Shown here one piece after another: positions 6,516 to 10,185 of a DNA stretch of 10,185 bases. Positions within the stretch are counted from its first letter, which is position 1. Each line of letters begins with the position of its first letter. The position numbers and the translations under genes are program-made. Under the pieces are notes generated by a model that was given only the letters and a program-made list of their open reading frames with translations, was not told the DNA's origin and made no database searches. The DNA comes from Bacteroidales bacterium (GTDB lineage: Bacteria; Bacteroidota; Bacteroidia; Bacteroidales; SMBSF39): assembly GCA_021107685.1 (NCBI GenBank), contig JAIOSH010000390.1, positions 1 through 10,185 on the forward strand. The letters run 5' to 3'.

Positions 6516-7727
6516 ATGAGAAAGATACAACTTCACTGGCAGATTTTAATTGCTTTGGTACTTGCTGTAATTTACGGTATATATTTTAAAGAGGAAATTC
6601 ATTATGTTTCCTGGATGGGTACTGTTTTTTTACGTGCTTTAAAAATGATAATTATCCCTTTGGTTTTAAGTTCAATTATTTCAGGGGTTACAAATATTGG
6701 AAATGCAGAGAATCTGGGAAGATTGGGTTTGAAAACAATTATTTATTATATGTCCACCAGCACTATTGCCATTGTTACAGGGCTGTTTTTAGTAAATTGG
6801 TTTAAACCCGGTGTAGGTGCTGACCTGCATTTAGAACAAAAACCTGAAGGGCTGGACGAAGCTCATTCATTAACAGACACCTTAATAAATATTATACCGG
6901 AAAATATATTTACAGCTTTTTCTAATAATTCGCAAATGCTTTCTGTAATTTTCTTTGCTATATTATTTGGTTTTTTTATTACTAAAGTTAATCCGAAATA
7001 CGGCAACTTAATGAAGAATTTTTTTAATGCTGTTTTTGAAATAATGATGAAACTTACATTATTTATTATCAAATTTACTCCCTTTGGTATTTTCGGATTA
7101 GTAGCAGAAAAAGTTGCAGAACAGGATGATTTATTTGCATTGCTTCAAAGCATGGGATTATATATGGCAGTTGTTCTTATGGCATTGGCAATTCATGCAT
7201 TATTTACTCTGCCTATGATAACGCATTTTATTGGTAAAGCTAATCCATGGAAACATTTCAATGCAGTAAAAACAGCATTAATTACTGCTTTTTCCACTTC
7301 TTCTTCAAGTGCAACATTACCATTGACAATGGAAGCAGTTCAGGATAATTCAGGGGTATCGGGTAAAATTTCCAGTTTTACATTACCTCTCGGAGCAACT
7401 GTAAATATGGATGGAACAGCATTATATGAATGTATAGCTGTAATGTTCATTGCCCAGGCTTATGCTATTGATCTAAGTATAACAGAACAAGTAATTGTTG
7501 TTATTACTGCATTACTTGCTTCAATAGGTGCTGCCGGAATTCCTATGGCCGGACTGGTAATGATTACAATTATATTAACAGCAGTCAACCTGCCTCTCGA
7601 AGGCGTTGGTTTGATTTTAGCTGTTGACAGGATTCTGGATATGTTCAGAACAGCTACAAATGTCTGGAGTGATTCATGTGGGGCTGTTGTAATTGCTAAA
7701 TCCGAAGGAGAAAAACTTAAGGTTTAA
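6516..7727 (+). CDS. Dicarboxylate/amino acid:cation symporter (DAACS/SLC1 family), probably glutamate/aspartate
   Basis: This 403-residue inner-membrane protein belongs to the family of GltPh, GltP and DctA, which couple uptake of acidic amino acids or dicarboxylates to sodium or proton entry. The landmarks are present in order: the Ser-rich hairpin-1 motif STSSSSATLP (260-269), NMDGT (297-301) in the seventh membrane segment, the hairpin-2 segment AAGIPMAG (339-346), and DRILDMFRTATNVWSDS (371-387) in the eighth segment. By alignment with GltPh from memory, D375, R378, T379 and N382 correspond to the substrate-binding D394, R397, T398 and N401, and D386 to the cation-site D405. The arginine favours an acidic side chain on the substrate. 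Length is normal and no motif is broken. The coupling ion cannot be decided safely. Its stop overlaps the -33 box of the downstream gene's candidate promoter, so the two plus-strand genes may be separately transcribed. Confidence 0.94.
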   Translation: MRKIQLHWQILIALVLAVIYGIYFKEEIHYVSWMGTVFLRALKMIIIPLVLSSIISGVTNIGNAENLGRLGLKTIIYYMSTSTIAIVTGLFLVNWFKPGVGADLHLEQKPEGLDEAHSLTDTLINIIPENIFTAFSNNSQMLSVIFFAILFGFFITKVNPKYGNLMKNFFNAVFEIMMKLTLFIIKFTPFGIFGLVAEKVAEQDDLFALLQSMGLYMAVVLMALAIHALFTLPMITHFIGKANPWKHFNAVKTALITAFSTSSSSATLPLTMEAVQDNSGVSGKISSFTLPLGATVNMDGTALYECIAVMFIAQAYAIDLSITEQVIVVITALLASIGAAGIPMAGLVMITIILTAVNLPLEGVGLILAVDRILDMFRTATNVWSDSCGAVVIAKSEGEKLKV

Positions 7728-7754
7728 AAAACAGTATTGCAAATTTTAGATTTG
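7723..7754 (+). promoter_or_regulatory. Bacteroidota-type promoter for the CotH-family gene
   Basis: TTTA (7723-7726) is followed after 20 bases by TAGATTTG (7747-7754), an exact match to the TAnnTTTG -7 box with one mismatch in the -33 box. The -33 box overlaps the symporter stop codon. Transcription starting near 7761 would give a leader of about 68 bases. TAGATTT (7747-7753) also has an inverted copy AAATCTA at 7785-7791. I see no strong intrinsic terminator for the symporter before it, so read-through is possible. Confidence 0.5.
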
Positions 7755-7828
7755 ATAGCATAATTAAACCTTTATATAAAATTTAAATCTAATGATAAAT
7801 TATTTTTTAAATTTTATAATAATATGTT

Positions 7829-10135
7829 ATGAAAAAATTATTTATCACCTTAGTTATCTTTTCTTTTTCCTTAAGTAACACACTCTTTAGTCAAAATTTA
7901 TTTAACATAGATACTGTTAGAACTCTGTATCTTAATTTTTATGATTCAAACTGGAATTCAATTCTTGATTCTTTAATGCTTGCAGATAGTGATGAAAGAA
8001 TATTAGCAGATCTGATAGTTGATGAAGTTGAATATGATAGTGTGGGTGTAAGATATAAAGGAAATAGCTCTTATCATCCCGACAGACCCAAAAATCCGTT
8101 TAATATTGATATTGATTATGTAAAAGACCAGGATATATATGGTTATACTAAATTAAAACTTGCAAATATGTTTAGAGACCCTACATGTATCCGTGAGGTT
8201 TTATCTTATGAAATTTTAAGAAATTATATACCTGCTTCCAAAGCAAATTTTATTGTATTATACATTAATGGTAATCTACATGGTTTATATACAAATGTTG
8301 AATCAGTTGACAAGGATTTTGTAAACAAATTTTTTGGTTCAAAGAATAATAGTTTTTTTAAATGCGACCCAATAACATTTCCACCTTCACCACCTCCTTC
8401 AGGATGTGAAGCAATGTACGGAATATCTCCAACTTTAGTAATAATGGGAGATGATACCATTTGTTATGAGAAAACTTATAGTATTGAATCGGATTATGGG
8501 TGGACAGAACTAATGAATTTGATATTTGAATTAAACAATAATCCTGAAAACATTCATCAATATCTTAATATTGACAGAGCCTTGTGGATGTTAGCTTTTA
8601 ATAATATATTTGTAAATCTTGACAGCTATACAGGTTCAGGACATAATTATTATATTTATGAAGATGAGCATAACAGATTTAATACAATTATATGGGATAT
8701 GAATGAAAATTTCGGAGGTTTTAAACATGGTGGTGGTCAGGGGGGACCACTTAATCTCCAGCAGATGCAGCATTTATCTCCTTCCTGGCATATTGAAAAT
8801 CCAACACGCCCGTTAATAGCTAAATTATTAAATATCCCGGATTATTGGAAACGATATTATGCTCATTATAGATCAATTATTAATGAATTTTTGGCAAATA
8901 ATGCTATGAAAAACAGGGCTGTTGAATTGCAGGATCAAATAGATCAATATGTTTTAAATGACCCGAATTTACTTTATACTTACCAGGATTTTCTTAATAG
9001 TTTAAATCAGAATATTGGTTGGGGACAAGGAGAAATATATGGGATTAATGTTTTAATGGATGTACGATATGAACATCTTTCTAATAATCCTGAAATCCAA
9101 AAAACAGGTCCTGTTATCAGCAATATTCAACAATCGAACTATTCTCCTGATGCAAATGATACAGTGTGGATTACAGCAGGAATAACCAATGTTACTAATG
9201 TTTACTTAGCATTTAAAAATGAATTATATGCTCCTTTTCAAAAAGTTCAGATGTTTGATGACGGTTATCATTATGACGGATTAGCAAATGATAATATATT
9301 CGGTACTATGGTACAAGCCTTTACACCAGCTTCAACCGTATATTATTATATTTATGCCGAAAATAATGACGCAGGTATGTTTTCGCCTGAAAGAGCAGAA
9401 TTTGAATGTTATTCATATCTGATTTCGGGTAATGAAATTAATATTGGTGATATTGTTATCAACGAATTTATGGCATCAAACATTAATACAGTACCTGACC
9501 AGGATGGTGAATTTGACGACTGGATTGAATTTTATAATAATACTGATCAGGATATACCTCTAAACGGGATATTTCTTTCCGATGATTTTGCCGACCCATA
9601 CAAATGGACTTTCCCCGATACTATAATTCCTGCTTATAATTTTTTAATTGTTTGGGCAGATGATGACGAAGAGCAACAGGGTATCCATACTAATTTTAGT
9701 TTGAACAAATCAGGTGAAGAAATTATTTTATCTAATTTTAACGGAACAAGTATTGACAGTGTGCAATTTGGACAGCAATACGCAGATACTTCCTTTGGAA
9801 GATATCCCGATGGAATAGGTGATTTTCAATTTATGCCTGCTACTTTTTGTTATTCAAATACTATTTTTATGAATATTACTGAAATAGATTATGCTGAAAA
9901 TATTAATGTTTATCCTAATCCCGCAAATGACATATTAAATATTGAATTTTCCGGAATTTGGATTAATACTGAGAAAAAGATAGAATTATATGATATTTTA
10001 ATGCAAAAGGTAAATGAATATAACAAACCTATGTATCAAAATAATATCACAATCCCTGTAAATAACTTGGCAAGTGGAATTTATTTTATCAGAATAGGGC
10101 ATTATAACCGGAAGGTTATTGTTGAAAGGAAGTAA
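7829..10135 (+). CDS. Exported CotH-kinase family protein with Ig-like, lamin-tail and T9SS sorting domains
   Basis: The 768-residue product has a signal peptide (about 1-21, ending SNTLFSQ). Residues 30 to about 415 match the CotH family, named after the Bacillus spore coat kinase: VRYKGNSSY (74-82), LKLANMFRDPTCIREVLSYE (109-128), LYINGNLHGLYTNVES (144-159), NLDSYTGSGHNYYIY (263-277) and IIWDMNENFG (287-296). D265 and D290 are my candidates for the catalytic and metal-binding aspartates of the atypical kinase fold. About 426-530 is an Ig-like segment ending in the VYYYIYAENN pattern. A lamin-tail domain follows (536-655, INEFMASN to the FGRYPDG turn). The end (692-768, NVYPNPANDILNIEF to the final GIYFIRIGHYNRKVIVERK) is a type A T9SS sorting domain, which is removed as the protein is attached to or released from the cell surface. 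This order of domains is familiar in Bacteroidota. The phosphorylated target, if any, is unknown. No frameshift or missing segment is apparent. Confidence 0.92.
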   Translation: MKKLFITLVIFSFSLSNTLFSQNLFNIDTVRTLYLNFYDSNWNSILDSLMLADSDERILADLIVDEVEYDSVGVRYKGNSSYHPDRPKNPFNIDIDYVKDQDIYGYTKLKLANMFRDPTCIREVLSYEILRNYIPASKANFIVLYINGNLHGLYTNVESVDKDFVNKFFGSKNNSFFKCDPITFPPSPPPSGCEAMYGISPTLVIMGDDTICYEKTYSIESDYGWTELMNLIFELNNNPENIHQYLNIDRALWMLAFNNIFVNLDSYTGSGHNYYIYEDEHNRFNTIIWDMNENFGGFKHGGGQGGPLNLQQMQHLSPSWHIENPTRPLIAKLLNIPDYWKRYYAHYRSIINEFLANNAMKNRAVELQDQIDQYVLNDPNLLYTYQDFLNSLNQNIGWGQGEIYGINVLMDVRYEHLSNNPEIQKTGPVISNIQQSNYSPDANDTVWITAGITNVTNVYLAFKNELYAPFQKVQMFDDGYHYDGLANDNIFGTMVQAFTPASTVYYYIYAENNDAGMFSPERAEFECYSYLISGNEINIGDIVINEFMASNINTVPDQDGEFDDWIEFYNNTDQDIPLNGIFLSDDFADPYKWTFPDTIIPAYNFLIVWADDDEEQQGIHTNFSLNKSGEEIILSNFNGTSIDSVQFGQQYADTSFGRYPDGIGDFQFMPATFCYSNTIFMNITEIDYAENINVYPNPANDILNIEFSGIWINTEKKIELYDILMQKVNEYNKPMYQNNITIPVNNLASGIYFIRIGHYNRKVIVERK

Positions 10136-10154
10136 TAGATTTTGAAATATTGTT

Positions 10155-10162
10155 TACTTTTG
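10155..10162 (+). promoter_or_regulatory. Promoter -7 box for a gene beyond the right edge
   Basis: TACTTTTG at 10155-10162 is an exact TAnnTTTG match, and GTAG follows as in many Bacteroidota promoters. No TTTG stands at the usual -33 distance. An ATG at 10178-10180 could be the start of the next gene, but only eight bases of it are in the window and the leader would be very short. Confidence 0.35.
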
Positions 10163-10185
10163 TAGAAAAAGTTATTTATGAAATT

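Noticed and set aside
8224..8460. 78-codon minus-strand open frame inside the CotH gene
   Set aside because: It is antisense to conserved CotH motifs and shows no independent signal.

Overview
The window looks like a chromosomal stretch from a member of the Bacteroidota. It is AT-rich. There are no Shine-Dalgarno-like sequences before the starts. Several promoter candidates fit the Bacteroidota form (TTTG, about 20 nt, TAnnTTTG). One large protein ends in a type A type-IX-secretion (T9SS) sorting domain, and another is a mosaic surface protein of a style common in this phylum. The species cannot be named from the sequence.

Left to right: (1) bases 2-139 are the 3' end of an IS66-type transposase gene, followed by a plausible GTAA-type terminal inverted repeat. 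(2) 259-5025 (+) encodes a 1588-residue exported mosaic protein. It has a signal peptide, an Asp-box (sialidase-like) beta-propeller, a fibronectin III domain, two Ig-like domains each split by an inserted domain (a GEVED domain in one, a second beta-propeller in the other), a choice-of-anchor-D/ASH-like domain, and a C-terminal module ending in two dockerin-like calcium loops. (3) 5026-5285 includes a GC-rich, foldable island that runs into the end of the next gene. (4) 5286-6197 (-) encodes a solitary D12-class DNA adenine methyltransferase with a C-terminal QLTLF peptide that resembles a sliding-clamp-binding motif. (5) 6198-6515 is a divergent control region with a good minus-strand promoter lying on an inverted repeat. 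(6) 6516-7727 (+) encodes a glutamate/aspartate-type cation symporter of the DAACS/SLC1 family. (7) 7829-10135 (+) encodes an exported CotH-kinase/lamin-tail protein with a T9SS sorting domain. A further promoter-like box at the right edge points to a gene beyond the window.

The genes do not form an obvious single pathway. Two encode large exported proteins that appear to use different C-terminal signals, one encodes an inner-membrane transporter, and one encodes a DNA modification enzyme flanked by unusual DNA. The IS66 end and the GC-rich island suggest some local genome plasticity. I see no CRISPR array, rRNA, tRNA or convincing new multi-gene defence system. The most unusual items are the methyltransferase locus (clamp-like motif, operator-like palindrome, GC-rich island at its 3' end) and the nested domain architecture of the 1588-residue protein.
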